Assembly: GCA_031256825.1 (NCBI GenBank)
Contig: JAIRPV010000015.1
Coordinates: 62,001 to 126,000 of the forward strand
Source: Oscillospiraceae bacterium
GTDB lineage: Bacteria > Bacillota > Clostridia > Oscillospirales > Acutalibacteraceae
Direction: 5' to 3'
DNA: 64,000 bases
Shown here: piece after piece, positions 33,377-41,798 of the stretch
Numbering within the stretch: position 1 is the first letter of the stretch
How the letters are laid out: every line of letters starts with the position of its first letter
Program-made: the position numbers and the translations under genes
The notes under the pieces: model-generated
Told to the model about the DNA's origin: nothing
What the model saw: only the letters and a program-made list of their open reading frames with translations
The model's database searches: none

Positions 33377-33405
33377 ATTATACACCTTCGCGGCGCGCTT
33401 GTCAA
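33377..33405 (-). promoter_or_regulatory. Consensus sigma-A promoter of the ABC exporter operon
   Basis: On the minus strand TTGACA (33400-33405), 17-base spacer, TATAAT (33377-33382): a perfect consensus. Confidence 0.85.
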
Positions 33406-33426
33406 GCGTGCCGCCGCGTCAATTTG

Positions 33427-34362
33427 TCAGCCATCTGTCATTTCGCCCGCTTCCTCCGCCTTCTCTTGCAGCCAGGCCAAAAGATCCTCCTCTTTCGCGC
33501 GGCCGCGGCGGATATTCTGCCGCCATTCGCGCACCTGCTGCTCAAAGCGCTTGAGCCGCGCCTGGGCCTGCGGGTCGCCGTACCGCGCCGCGTTGGCCTT
33601 TTCGGCATAGATTCGCTTCAGAATCCGCGCGCTCTGCCCGGCAATTTCGCCAACGGCGCTCTCTTCCGCCGGCCCCGCGCCCTGCCCGCAGGCGCAAACC
33701 TTCGGCAATCCGTCGGCCAGGGCAAATTCCCCGCAAACGGTGCAGCGGTGCAGCGGGCGGCGCTGCTGAATCATTTCGCCGGTCAGTGCCTTGAGCAAAT
33801 GCGCAAAAGAACTGTATTCCGCGGCGACGCTCAGCTCAAACGGATAGCCATTGTTGGCCGCGTCCGCCAGCAGCGCCTCGAAGAGCGCGTCGCGGTTTTG
33901 CAGCCGCGCGGCGTGGTCTTCCAGCAGCGCGGCCCAGTTTTCGGCCATGCGCGCCGCGCCTTTTGCCCCAACAACAGAGGCTTCCAGCGAACGCTTTTCC
34001 ACGCAGCTGGCCGCGCGGGTCAGTTCAAACAGCCCTTGCGCGTAGGAATACGCCGCCAGCCGCACGATGGGATCGAACCCGCGCGCAGGCTCGGCGCAAA
34101 CCAAAACGTGCTCAATCAGCTCTCGCAGCGGCCCCAGGCCCGCCCGCCCAAACGCCGCCGCAAAATATTCCTCCTGCACCGCCCGCAGCGGTTCGGGGCT
34201 TTGCCCGGTCAGCGGGGCGCAGTCGCCATTCAAAAAGCACAGCAGCAACTGCAACGGGTGTTCCAGCCGGAACCTCCAGTCCACATCCCCGTCGTCGAGC
34301 GTATCCCGCAACGTGATGACGCAAGCGTCGCTCCCGGCGGAACGGAACAATTCGAGCTGCAT
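33427..34362 (-). CDS. Hypothetical protein with treble-clef-like zinc knuckle
   Basis: 311 residues, cytosolic. The N-terminal ~210 residues are mainly helical, with Trp/Leu-rich stretches (WRFRLEHPLQLLLCFL; FAHLLKALTGEMI). CTVCGEFALADGLPKVCACG near residues 208-227 is a C-x2-C...C-x-C zinc knuckle like those of DUF6076-type proteins. The tail is a charged coiled coil (KRFEQQVREWRQNI). I do not recognise a function. The start at 34362 lacks a clear ribosome site. It lies downstream of the tandem repeats and of a consensus promoter (35077-35105) more than 700 bases away, through which it may be read. Confidence 0.7.
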   Translation of the reverse strand: MQLELFRSAGSDACVITLRDTLDDGDVDWRFRLEHPLQLLLCFLNGDCAPLTGQSPEPLRAVQEEYFAAAFGRAGLGPLRELIEHVLVCAEPARGFDPIVRLAAYSYAQGLFELTRAASCVEKRSLEASVVGAKGAARMAENWAALLEDHAARLQNRDALFEALLADAANNGYPFELSVAAEYSSFAHLLKALTGEMIQQRRPLHRCTVCGEFALADGLPKVCACGQGAGPAEESAVGEIAGQSARILKRIYAEKANAARYGDPQAQARLKRFEQQVREWRQNIRRGRAKEEDLLAWLQEKAEEAGEMTDG

Positions 34363-34435
34363 AATTCCCTGCCTCGCTTTTCCGATTGAAATTCAAGCGC
34401 TTTCCTGTGTGAATCATACACAAATCCCGTGTATA

Positions 34436-34946
34436 TTCGTCACTAAATTTGCCTTGCAAAAAATGATCTCGCGCCGCGCGTTTTGTGCTGATATGTCGCA
34501 TTTTGGCGGCTAGTTGCAATATTCCGAAATTCCGAACTACCGGAATTAGGCCTTGCGAAGGGGCCAAAAAACGGTTCGTGATTCCGAAATTCCGAACTAT
34601 CATAAAATTGAGCGCCGCAAAAGGCTGTTCTAATAACGCGCTTTCAGTTGAAATTCATCACTAAATTGGCTTTGCAAAAAATGATCTCGCGCCGCGCGTT
34701 TTGTGCCGATAGGTCGCATTTTGGCGGCTAGTTGCAATATTCCGAAATTCCGAACTACTGGAATTAGGCCTTGCGGAGGGGCCAAAAAACGGTTCGTGAT
34801 TCCGAAATTCCGAACTATCATAAAATTGAGCGCCGCAGTAGGCTGTTCTAATAACGCGCTTTCAGTTGAAATTCATCACTAAATTGGCCTTGCAAAAAAT
34901 GATCCCGTGCCGCGCGTTTTGTGCCGATATGTCGCATTTGGCGGCT
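34436..34946. repeat. 218-bp tandem repeat array, about 2.3 copies
   Basis: CACTAAATT begins at 34441, 34659 and 34877, exactly 218 bases apart, and the units are nearly identical. Each full unit contains GATCTCGCGCCGCGCG, TTGGCGGCTAGTTGCAATAT, two direct copies of ATTCCGAAATTCCGAACTA and GAGCGCCGCA. The third copy breaks off after GGCGGCT. 218 is not a multiple of three, so the open minus-strand frames in it restart in every unit and are not a protein repeat. No transposase is near. Confidence 0.9.
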
Positions 34947-34997
34947 TCGCCGCGCGGCTGTTTCGCTAAAATATTCCTCTCGCCAGGGCAGATGTTT

Positions 34998-35085
34998 ATT
35001 ATAGCACACCTGCGGTGAGCCGTTCGTCATTGGCTTCTGATTTGTAAAATTATACCTCGCCATGGGTTATGTGCTTATTATAGCA
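34998..35085 (-). repeat. 79-bp promoter-linked repeat, one full unit plus start of a second
   Basis: Read on the minus strand, TGCTATAAT at 35085-35077 begins a 79-base unit (ending at 35007) nearly identical to the units at 55471-55549. A second TGCTATAAT at 35006-34998 starts a further partial copy. The unit contains CCATGGCGAGGTATAATTTT and CTCACCGCAGGTG. Confidence 0.85.
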
Positions 35086-35105
35086 TGTTGCCCGCGCAAT
35101 GTCAA
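35077..35105 (-). promoter_or_regulatory. Consensus promoter reading into the repeats
   Basis: On the minus strand TTGACA (35100-35105), 17-base spacer, TATAAT (35077-35082) in an extended TGCTATAAT context. It points towards the 218-bp array and the zinc-knuckle gene. Confidence 0.75.
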
Positions 35106-35174
35106 ACGGAAATTGGAATGATTTTTCGCAACGCGCCGCAGAGGGGCAATTCGCGTCTTTCCCGCAGATTTCGC

Positions 35175-35203
35175 TTGCTTTTTTGTTGGGGAAGGTGTAT
35201 AAT
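35175..35203 (+). promoter_or_regulatory. Promoter of the hisI-iol transcript
   Basis: TTGCTT (35175-35180), 17-base spacer, TATAAT (35198-35203), 25 bases before the hisI start. Confidence 0.75.
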
Positions 35204-35227
35204 AATGGGCGGGAAAGGGGGCGCGGC

Positions 35228-35635
35228 ATGGAAACGGAACAAACGCGCGAACTGCTGCTGGATTTCACAAAGCTCGAGCGCACCGCCGGGCAGGGGGTGC
35301 TGCCCGTGGCTGTGCAGCACGCGGGCACCGGCGAGGTGCTGCTGATTGCCTACACCAACGAAGAGGCCCTGCGGGAAAGCCTGCGCACGCGGCAACTGGT
35401 GCTCTGGAGCACAAGCCGCCGCAGCCTTTGGTATAAGGGCGCGCAAGAAAGCGGCAACCGCTTCCGCTTGCTCGAGATCCGCGTGAACTGCGAACAAAAC
35501 TCGTTGGTTTATCTTGTGGAACCGGAGCGCGGGGGAATTTGCCACACAAAAAACGCGGCGGGCGAACAGCGCCGCAGTTGCTACTACCGGCGGCTGAATC
35601 TTGAAACGGGGCGTTTGGACTTCATTGAGCCCTGA
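35228..35635 (+). CDS. hisI: Phosphoribosyl-AMP cyclohydrolase
   Basis: 135 residues from the ATG at 35228 with AAAGGGGG upstream. LPVAVQHAGTGEVLLIAYTNEEAL, WSTSRRSLWYKG, the metal-site Cys in IRVNCEQNSLVYLVEPERGGICH (cited in parts: VNCEQNSL and GGICHTK) and RRSCYYRRL are the conserved HisI blocks. The enzyme opens the purine ring of phosphoribosyl-AMP in histidine synthesis. Between the zinc-site Cys-His and RRSCYYR there is an insertion (NAAGEQ) compared with the usual CHTGxxSCF. No other his gene is near, which is unusual. It is followed 25 bases on by an interrupted gene and then iolB. Confidence 0.9.
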   Translation: METEQTRELLLDFTKLERTAGQGVLPVAVQHAGTGEVLLIAYTNEEALRESLRTRQLVLWSTSRRSLWYKGAQESGNRFRLLEIRVNCEQNSLVYLVEPERGGICHTKNAAGEQRRSCYYRRLNLETGRLDFIEP

Positions 35636-35660
35636 CAAATATGCCAAAAGGAAAGGAGAA

Positions 35661-36407
35661 ATGGAAGTGAAACTGACGAAATCTATGGCAAAGATGTACC
35701 AAATCGACGTGACGAACATTGATCAGCTGCGGACATACGAAAAGAACGGCTACGATGTGAGCGAGTGGCTGCCTGCGGCGCTGGAGAAAGCAAAGATGCG
35801 GGATGCGGCGCAGGATGTGCGCGAAGGCAAGGCGCAAGCCGGCGAAGTGAAACTGGAAAACCCCATTGACCTGGAAAAACTGACGCCCTATCTGGCTGCC
35901 CCGCGCGACGCGGGCAGTCCGTTCGTTGCGGATATGATGGGCCTGGGCGGCTTGTTTGGCAAGGAGAAAAGGGCCAGGGCGCTTTCGGAAGCCCCGCTGG
36001 TTTTTGGCGCTGTGGTTCAGGCCAACCACGCGCTTTGGAAGCCGGGCAACAATACGACGACCGCTGTTTTTGTGATTGCGAAAGACGCGGCCCACAAAAA
36101 CGACGCGGCATGGCTCAACTAGGTGGCCGGGGCCATTCAGGGGCTGAAAAACAGCGCCGACGTGCCGCCCGATATGGCCAAACTGATCAAAAACCTGCGC
36201 GCGGACGGCGGCTATTTTTGCGAGAAAATTGGCGCAAGCCTGGCGGGGGAGGCCGACGCCTGGTGCTGCGTTGCGGATGTGAAGCAAAAAGAATTGCCGC
36301 GCACGTTTATCCCCAGCATTGCCATCGTGCCCTTTTTGCTGATGAAAGACCCGGCGGACACCGGTTCGCTGAAAGCTGAAATCATTCCGGCAAAGTATTA
36401 TAGCTGA
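35661..36407 (+). pseudogene. Unknown cytosolic protein gene interrupted by an in-frame TAG
   Basis: Two parts lie in the same frame, separated only by TAG at 36120-36122. The first part (about 153 residues, ...KNDAAWLN) and the second (VAGAIQGLKN to AKYYS, 94 residues) would give about 248 residues. The start may be the ATG at 35661 or, with better spacing to AAGGAG, the GTG at 35667. The sequence is soluble and mixed alpha/beta (APLVFGAVVQANHALWKPG, TTAVFVIAKDAAH, RTFIPSIAIVPFLL); I do not recognise the family. One substitution (for example from CAG, AAG or TGG) explains the stop. It lies between hisI and iolB with 10-25 base gaps, so it belongs to that transcript. Confidence 0.75.
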
Positions 36408-36417
36408 GGTGTTCTTG

Positions 36418-37200
36418 ATGCGGAGCAACGAAGAATTTGGGTACCCGGGATTCGACGAAAACGGGGTCATGCGCCTGACTGACCAGGCGGATCGCTACCC
36501 CGGCATGCTGCAAGATATTGCGGTTTACCGGCTGAGGGCGGGGGAGCCGCTGGAACTGAAATCCTGCGAAGAAGAAATGGCCGTGCTGCTCATCGAGGGC
36601 GCGGCGCGCTATGCCTGGGATGGCCGGGAACGGGAGGCCAGCCGGGCGAACCCCATCGACGAGCCGGGCTGGTGTTTGCATGTGTGCGCGGGCACGCCCG
36701 TTTGGATACTGGCGCGGAAAGACAGCGAAATTCTGGTGCAAAAAACGCAGAACGCGCGCGAATTCGCGCCTGTGTTTTATACGCCGGAAAATACCCGGCG
36801 GGAAACCTTTGGCCTGGGGCAGTTCGAAGGCAAGGCCCAGCGCACGGTCAGCACGTTTTTCGACGTCGAAAACGCGCCGTATTCCAACATGGTCATGGGC
36901 GAAATTTTGATTCCGCAGGGCGGCTGGAGCTCTTACCCGCCCCACGAACATCCCCAGCCGGAAGTTTATTATTACCGCTTCCGCCATCCCAACGGCTTCG
37001 GGGCCTGTTTCCTCAGCGATTCTGTTTATAAAATACAGGATCGTTCGTTTGCGGCGGTGCCCGGCGGAAAGTATCACCCGCAGGTCAACGCCCCGGGCTA
37101 CGCAATGATGTATGTCTGGATGATCCGCCACTTCGACGGCTACCCCTGGACGGAGCGCAATTTTCAGCCGGAGCACGCCTGGCTGCTGGAAAACGGCTGA
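36418..37200 (+). CDS. iolB: 5-deoxy-glucuronate isomerase
   Basis: 260 residues from the ATG at 36418, after GAGGTG. The bicupin fold is indicated by the blocks LLIEGAARYAWDG, WCLHVCAGTPVWI, ILIPQGGWSSYPPHEHP (metal ligands), EVYYYRFRHPNGFG and VPGGKYHPQVNAPGYAMMYVWMI, all typical of IolB. It converts 5-deoxy-glucuronate to 2-deoxy-5-keto-gluconate in myo-inositol catabolism. The gene iolA follows; iolC, iolD, iolE, iolG and iolJ are not in the window as separate genes, although the fusion at 55667 is IolE/IolG-like in its two folds. Confidence 0.95.
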   Translation: MRSNEEFGYPGFDENGVMRLTDQADRYPGMLQDIAVYRLRAGEPLELKSCEEEMAVLLIEGAARYAWDGREREASRANPIDEPGWCLHVCAGTPVWILARKDSEILVQKTQNAREFAPVFYTPENTRRETFGLGQFEGKAQRTVSTFFDVENAPYSNMVMGEILIPQGGWSSYPPHEHPQPEVYYYRFRHPNGFGACFLSDSVYKIQDRSFAAVPGGKYHPQVNAPGYAMMYVWMIRHFDGYPWTERNFQPEHAWLLENG

Positions 37201-37298
37201 GGGCGCGGCGGCTCCCGTAAAAAATCAACAAACGCGAACGCCGGTTTGCGACAACAGCTTTGAGAACCGAGTATCATCAGAACAGAGAGGAAATCACT

Positions 37299-38804
37299 AT
37301 GCCACAAACCCTTCAGCCCTTCATCAACGGCCAATATGCGCCCTCCAAAACCGAACACTGGGCCAACGCTTACAATCCCAGCACGGGCGAAGTTGCCGCG
37401 CGCGTGCCCTGCTGCACCAAAGACGAGGTGGAAAGCGCCATCCAAGCCGCGAAGGCGGCCTTCCCGGCGTGGGCGGCAACGCCTGTGATCAAGCGCGCGC
37501 AGGTGCTGGCCCGCGTGCGGGATCTCATCGACGCGCACATGGACGAACTGACGCGCCTTGTGGCCGAAGAAAACGGGAAGGTCTGGGACGAGGCGCAGGG
37601 CGACGTGCTCAAGGCGAAAGAGGGCACGGAACTGGCGATCTCCGCGCCGTCGCTGATGATGGGCGAAAGCCTCATGAACACATCCACAGGATACGATACC
37701 GTGCTTTACCGGGAGCCTCTTGGCGTTTTTGCGGGGATAGCGCCTTTCAACTTCCCGGCGATGATCCCCATGGGCTGGATGGCGCCGATCTGCATTGCCT
37801 GCGGCAACACCATGGTGCTCAAAGCCGCCAGCCCAACGCCCCGCACGGCGCTGCGCATGGCCCAGCTTTATGCCGAGGCGGGGCTGCCCGCAGGCGTGCT
37901 GAACGTTGTCACCTGCACGCGCAACGAAGTGGACACGCTGCTGAAGCATCCGGATATCAAAGGGATCTCGTTTGTTGGCAGCACGAAAGTGGGTCTGCAT
38001 ATTTATTCTGTAGCCGCGGCGGCGGGCAAGCGCGTGCAGGCGCTTTGCGAGGCGAAGAACCACGCCCTTGTGCTGGAGGATGCGCCCATTGCGCGCACAG
38101 CCGCAGGGATTGTGAACGCGGCGTTTGGCTGCGCGGGCGAGCGCTGCATGGCGCTGCCGGTGGCTGTTGTTTTGGAAAGCGTTGCCGACGAACTGGCCGC
38201 CGCGATTGTGGAACAGGCGAAGCGGCTGCGCGTTGGCCCTGCCTATGAAAAAACAAGCCGGCTCGGCCCGGTTTATAGCGCGGCGCACAAAGAATATGTG
38301 CTCAAGCGCATTGAGCAGGGGATCGCCGAAGGCGCGCGGCTGATTTTAGATGGCCGCGGCTGCGTTGTGCCGGGGTACGAAAACGGCTTTTATCTGGGGC
38401 CAACCATCTTTGATCATGTGCGGCCCGGCATGGAGACGGGCGACAGCGAAATCTTTGGGCCGGTGCTGTGCCTCAAGCGCGTAGCGAACTTTGAGGAAGG
38501 CCTGGCGCTGATGAACCAAAACCCCTTTGCCAACGGCTCTGTGATTTTCACGCAGAGCGGCTACTATGCCCGCGAGTTTGCCCGCCGCACCGACGGCGGC
38601 ATGGTGGGGGTCAACGTGGGGATCCCCGTTCCGGTGGGCGTGTTCCCCTTCGCGGGGCACAAACGCAGCTTTTTTGGCGACGCGCATTGCCTGGGCAAAG
38701 ACGCGTATCGCTTTTATACCGAATCAAAGGTGGTGACCAGCCACTGGTTCGACGAAGAAGAAGGCCGCCGGAAAACGACCAGCACCTGGGACGGAACCAT
38801 ATAA
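37299..38804 (+). CDS. iolA: CoA-acylating methylmalonate-semialdehyde dehydrogenase
   Basis: 501 residues from the ATG at 37299 (GAGAGG site). Aldehyde-dehydrogenase motifs are present: FINGQYAPS near the start, GIAPFNFPAMIPMGWMAP, ISFVGSTKVG, CEAKNHALVLEDA and the catalytic-Cys segment FGCAGERCMALPV. The AGERCMA and AGLPAGVLNVV versions and the KNHAxV stretch (in place of the Glu of ordinary ALDHs) are specific to the MmsA/IolA subgroup. It oxidises malonate- or methylmalonate-semialdehyde to acetyl- or propionyl-CoA, the last step of inositol or valine breakdown. It follows iolB in the same transcript. Confidence 0.93.
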   Translation: MPQTLQPFINGQYAPSKTEHWANAYNPSTGEVAARVPCCTKDEVESAIQAAKAAFPAWAATPVIKRAQVLARVRDLIDAHMDELTRLVAEENGKVWDEAQGDVLKAKEGTELAISAPSLMMGESLMNTSTGYDTVLYREPLGVFAGIAPFNFPAMIPMGWMAPICIACGNTMVLKAASPTPRTALRMAQLYAEAGLPAGVLNVVTCTRNEVDTLLKHPDIKGISFVGSTKVGLHIYSVAAAAGKRVQALCEAKNHALVLEDAPIARTAAGIVNAAFGCAGERCMALPVAVVLESVADELAAAIVEQAKRLRVGPAYEKTSRLGPVYSAAHKEYVLKRIEQGIAEGARLILDGRGCVVPGYENGFYLGPTIFDHVRPGMETGDSEIFGPVLCLKRVANFEEGLALMNQNPFANGSVIFTQSGYYAREFARRTDGGMVGVNVGIPVPVGVFPFAGHKRSFFGDAHCLGKDAYRFYTESKVVTSHWFDEEEGRRKTTSTWDGTI

Positions 38805-38836
38805 TGACCGCCGCCTAAAAAAATTCCCAAAACCCA

Positions 38837-38865
38837 TTGACAATTGCGCAAAAATCAGGTACAAT
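38837..38865 (+). promoter_or_regulatory. Promoter of the riboswitch-controlled P-type ATPase
   Basis: TTGACA (38837-38842), 17-base spacer, TACAAT (38860-38865), directly before the riboswitch. Confidence 0.85.
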
Positions 38866-38871
38866 AGCATA

Positions 38872-38998
38872 GATAAAGGGGAGTAGCTTAATCTCTTGCC
38901 GTCGACAACCTCGCTGCGAAAGCAGCCGGCGGCAAGCCCGAACGGGAAGCAAGACCTTTTGGCAAAGACGGTGTTCTGTGCCAAAGGGTCTTTGTTAT
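38872..38998 (+). promoter_or_regulatory. yybP-ykoY manganese riboswitch with terminator platform
   Basis: The RNA opens with AAAGGGGAGTAGCTT and includes CGTCGACA, a GC-rich arm (CGCTGCGAAAGCAG), CGAACGGGAAGCAAGACC and a closing CCTTT: the conserved blocks of the yybP-ykoY aptamer that senses Mn2+. The 3' strand AAGACCTTTTGGCA (38951-38964) can instead pair with TGCCAAAGGGTCTT (38979-38992) to form a hairpin followed by TTTGTT, an intrinsic terminator or alternative platform. It sits in the leader of a cation P-type ATPase, one of the most common genes controlled by this class. High Mn2+ should raise expression of the exporter. Confidence 0.93.
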
Positions 38999-39041
38999 AA
39001 TAAAATCTGGCCATGCTATGCTTTGAAAGGACGATGTGCGT

Positions 39042-41777
39042 ATGCGACACTACATGGAAGCCATCGCGGATGTGATGGAGGAAGTTGGAAGTTCGTTCGG
39101 CGGGCTTTCCGCAGCCGAGGCCGAAGCGCGGCTGGCGCGGGATGGCAAAAACAGACTCCAGGAGGCGAAGAAAGATTCCCTGCTCAAGCGCATCCTCAGC
39201 CAGATGATGGATCCGATGATCCTGATTCTGCTGATGGCGGCGGCGATTTCCGCCGGCCTGACCATCTATGAGGGGGTAAAATCCGGCCATTTTGAGTTCC
39301 CGTCCGACGTGCTGATCATTCTTTCTGTGGTGATCATCAACGCGGTGCTGGGCGTTTATCAGGAGAGCAAGGCGGAAGCCGCCATTGAGGCCTTGCAGGA
39401 AATGGCCGCGGCGACTTCGAAAGTGCTGCGCGGCGGGCAGATTTGCAGCGTGAAGAGCGAAGAGCTGGTTGTGGGCGACGTGATTTTGCTGGAAGCGGGC
39501 GACGCCGTGCCCGCCGACGCGCGCGTTTTTGAATGCGCCAGCATGAAGCTGGAGGAGGCCGCGCTGACGGGGGAATCGGTGCCTGTAACAAAAAAGCTGG
39601 AGCAGCTGACGCCGGACGCCCACGGCGATATCGCCCTGGGCGATCGCAAGAACATGGTTTATATGGGCTCCACGGTGGCGTATGGCCGGGGTAAGGCCGT
39701 TGTTGTCGCCACGGGCATGCAGACCGAGATGGGCAAAATTGCCGACGCGCTTGCCCGCGCCGAGGAAGGCGAAACGCCGCTGCAAATCAAACTCAACCAG
39801 CTGAGCAAAATCCTGACATGGCTGGTGCTGGGCATCTGTGTGTTTATTTTTGGCTTTAACATCATTAGCGCGCTGCTCAAGGGCGAAAGCGTTGGCTTTG
39901 AGCATGTGCTGGATGTGTTTATGATTGCCGTCAGCCTTGCCGTGGCCGCTATCCCCGAAGGCCTTGTGGCCGTGGTCACCATCGTGCTTTCCATCGGCGT
40001 GACCCATATGTCGAAGAAAAACGCGATTATCCGCAAGCTGACGGCTGTGGAGACGCTGGGCTGCGCGCAGATCATCTGTTCAGACAAAACCGGCACTTTG
40101 ACGCAGAACAAAATGACGGTGGTGGATCATTTCGCCAGCGACGAAGAAGCCCTGGCCACGGCCATGGCGCTTTGCTCCGACGCGGAACTGGCCGAAAGCG
40201 GGCCTTTGGGCGAACCCACCGAAGTGGCGCTGGTGATGTATGCCGACGCGCTGGGCCTGAAAAAACCGGATTTGGCGGCGCGCCTGCCCCGCGTAAACGA
40301 GGCCCCGTTCGATTCCGTGCGTAAAATGATGAGCACCGTGCATGCCGGCGCCGAAGGCGGCTTTGTGCAGTTCACCAAAGGCGCGCCGGACGAAATTCTG
40401 GCCAGGTGCACGCTGATGGAAACCGAACAGGGCGCTGTGCCGCTGACAGAAGAACTGCGCGCGCAGGTGCTGGCCGAAAACGCGCGCATGGCCGGCAAGG
40501 CGCTGCGAGTGCTTGCGGCGGCCCGGGTGGACTACAGCGAACAGCCGGAGGACTGCTCGCCGGAAGCGCTGGAGCGCGGCATGCGCCTGATTGGCCTGGT
40601 GGGCATGATTGACCCCGTGCGGCCCGAAGTGAAGGATGCGATTGCCGAGTGCAGCCGCGCGGGCATCCGCGCGATTATGATCACGGGCGATCACAAAGAT
40701 ACCGCCGTGGCCATTGCCACGGAGCTGGGCTTGCTCAGCGGCGCGGAGAAAGCCATCACCGGAGCGCAGCTGAGCCAGATCAGCGACGAAGAATTTGAGC
40801 GCACCGTGGGCGACTACGCCGTTTATGCCCGCGTGCAGCCGGAACACAAAGTGCGCATCGTCAACGCCTGGCGCAAAAACGGTATGATCACCGCCATGAC
40901 CGGCGACGGCGTGAACGACGCGCCTTCGATAAAAAGCGCCGACATTGGCGTTGGCATGGGCATTACAGGCACAGATGTGACGAAGAACGTGGCCGACATG
41001 GTGCTGGCGGACGACAACTTTGCAACGATTGTTTCCGCCGTGGGCGCGGGCAGGAAGATTTACGCCAACATTCGCAAGGCCATCCAGTTCCTGCTCGGCT
41101 CAAACCTGAGCGAGGTGTTGAGCATCTTCTTTGCCTCGCTGCTGAATATCGTCATTCTCAAGCCGGTGCATCTGCTGTGGATCAACCTGGTGACAGACTG
41201 CTTCCCGGCGCTGGCGCTCGGCATGGAAAAGCCGGAGCACGACATCATGAACCGCCAGCCCCGCAAGGCCACCGACGGCATTTTTGCCAACGGCGTTGGC
41301 GTTGATCTGCTTTATCAGGGCGTGTTCGTCAGCATCCTGATTTTTGTAGCGTTTTATGTTGGCGAACTGCTGCAATTCCTGGGCCATCCGGGGCATGTGC
41401 TTTCGATGGTGGACTGGCGCACGTTTTTCACCAATCTTTCGGAAGAAACCGGGTCGGAGGGCATGACCATGGCCTTCCTCACCATGAGCATGGCGGAGAT
41501 TTTCCATTCGTTCAACATGCGTTCGCAGCGCGGCTCTGTTATCACCATGGCGCGCAAAAGCGGCGTGAACTGGTGGCTCTGGGGTTCCTTTTTCGCTTCG
41601 CTGGCGCTGAGCACCATCGTTGTGGCAACCCCCGCTATCCGCGAGATTTTCAGCTTCTCCGAGACCTTCACCATAAAGGAATACATGATCTCCATGGCGC
41701 TGGCATTCACAATCATTCCCGCAGTGGAGATCGTGAAGTTCTTCCAGCGGCTGGCGGCCAAAAAAAGAAAGCGGTAA
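39042..41777 (+). CDS. Cation-transporting P-type ATPase (P2-type; probable Mn2+/Ca2+ exporter)
   Basis: About 911 residues. An N-terminal cation-ATPase domain (GLSAAEAEARLARDGKN) is followed by the TM helices, ALTGESVPV (actuator TGES), TM4 motif AAIPEGLVA, phosphorylation site CSDKTGTLTQNKM, the KGAPDE nucleotide-domain block, MITGDHKDTA, and GDGVNDAPSIKSADIGVGMG. The C-terminal cation domain has NLVTDCFPALALGME, as in PMR1/YloB-type pumps. The yybP-ykoY riboswitch in front argues for manganese export, as shown for other riboswitch-linked ATPases, so Mn2+ is more likely than Ca2+. Start: ATG 39042, ten bases after AAAGGA; GTG 39036 is also possible. Confidence 0.93.
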   Translation: MRHYMEAIADVMEEVGSSFGGLSAAEAEARLARDGKNRLQEAKKDSLLKRILSQMMDPMILILLMAAAISAGLTIYEGVKSGHFEFPSDVLIILSVVIINAVLGVYQESKAEAAIEALQEMAAATSKVLRGGQICSVKSEELVVGDVILLEAGDAVPADARVFECASMKLEEAALTGESVPVTKKLEQLTPDAHGDIALGDRKNMVYMGSTVAYGRGKAVVVATGMQTEMGKIADALARAEEGETPLQIKLNQLSKILTWLVLGICVFIFGFNIISALLKGESVGFEHVLDVFMIAVSLAVAAIPEGLVAVVTIVLSIGVTHMSKKNAIIRKLTAVETLGCAQIICSDKTGTLTQNKMTVVDHFASDEEALATAMALCSDAELAESGPLGEPTEVALVMYADALGLKKPDLAARLPRVNEAPFDSVRKMMSTVHAGAEGGFVQFTKGAPDEILARCTLMETEQGAVPLTEELRAQVLAENARMAGKALRVLAAARVDYSEQPEDCSPEALERGMRLIGLVGMIDPVRPEVKDAIAECSRAGIRAIMITGDHKDTAVAIATELGLLSGAEKAITGAQLSQISDEEFERTVGDYAVYARVQPEHKVRIVNAWRKNGMITAMTGDGVNDAPSIKSADIGVGMGITGTDVTKNVADMVLADDNFATIVSAVGAGRKIYANIRKAIQFLLGSNLSEVLSIFFASLLNIVILKPVHLLWINLVTDCFPALALGMEKPEHDIMNRQPRKATDGIFANGVGVDLLYQGVFVSILIFVAFYVGELLQFLGHPGHVLSMVDWRTFFTNLSEETGSEGMTMAFLTMSMAEIFHSFNMRSQRGSVITMARKSGVNWWLWGSFFASLALSTIVVATPAIREIFSFSETFTIKEYMISMALAFTIIPAVEIVKFFQRLAAKKRKR

Positions 41778-41798
41778 ATTAGGAAGCAGGAACCCAGG

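Larger units (their letters stand above)
34363..35227. other. Gene-free interval of repeats and divergent promoters
   Basis: These 865 bases hold the 218-bp array, the 79-bp repeat, a minus-strand promoter and the hisI promoter. No protein gene is supported. Confidence 0.8.

Noticed and set aside
36120..36122. TAG as pyrrolysine or another recoded amino acid
   Set aside because: TAG ends several ordinary genes in the window, and no Pyl genes or methylamine methyltransferases are seen. A nonsense mutation is simpler.
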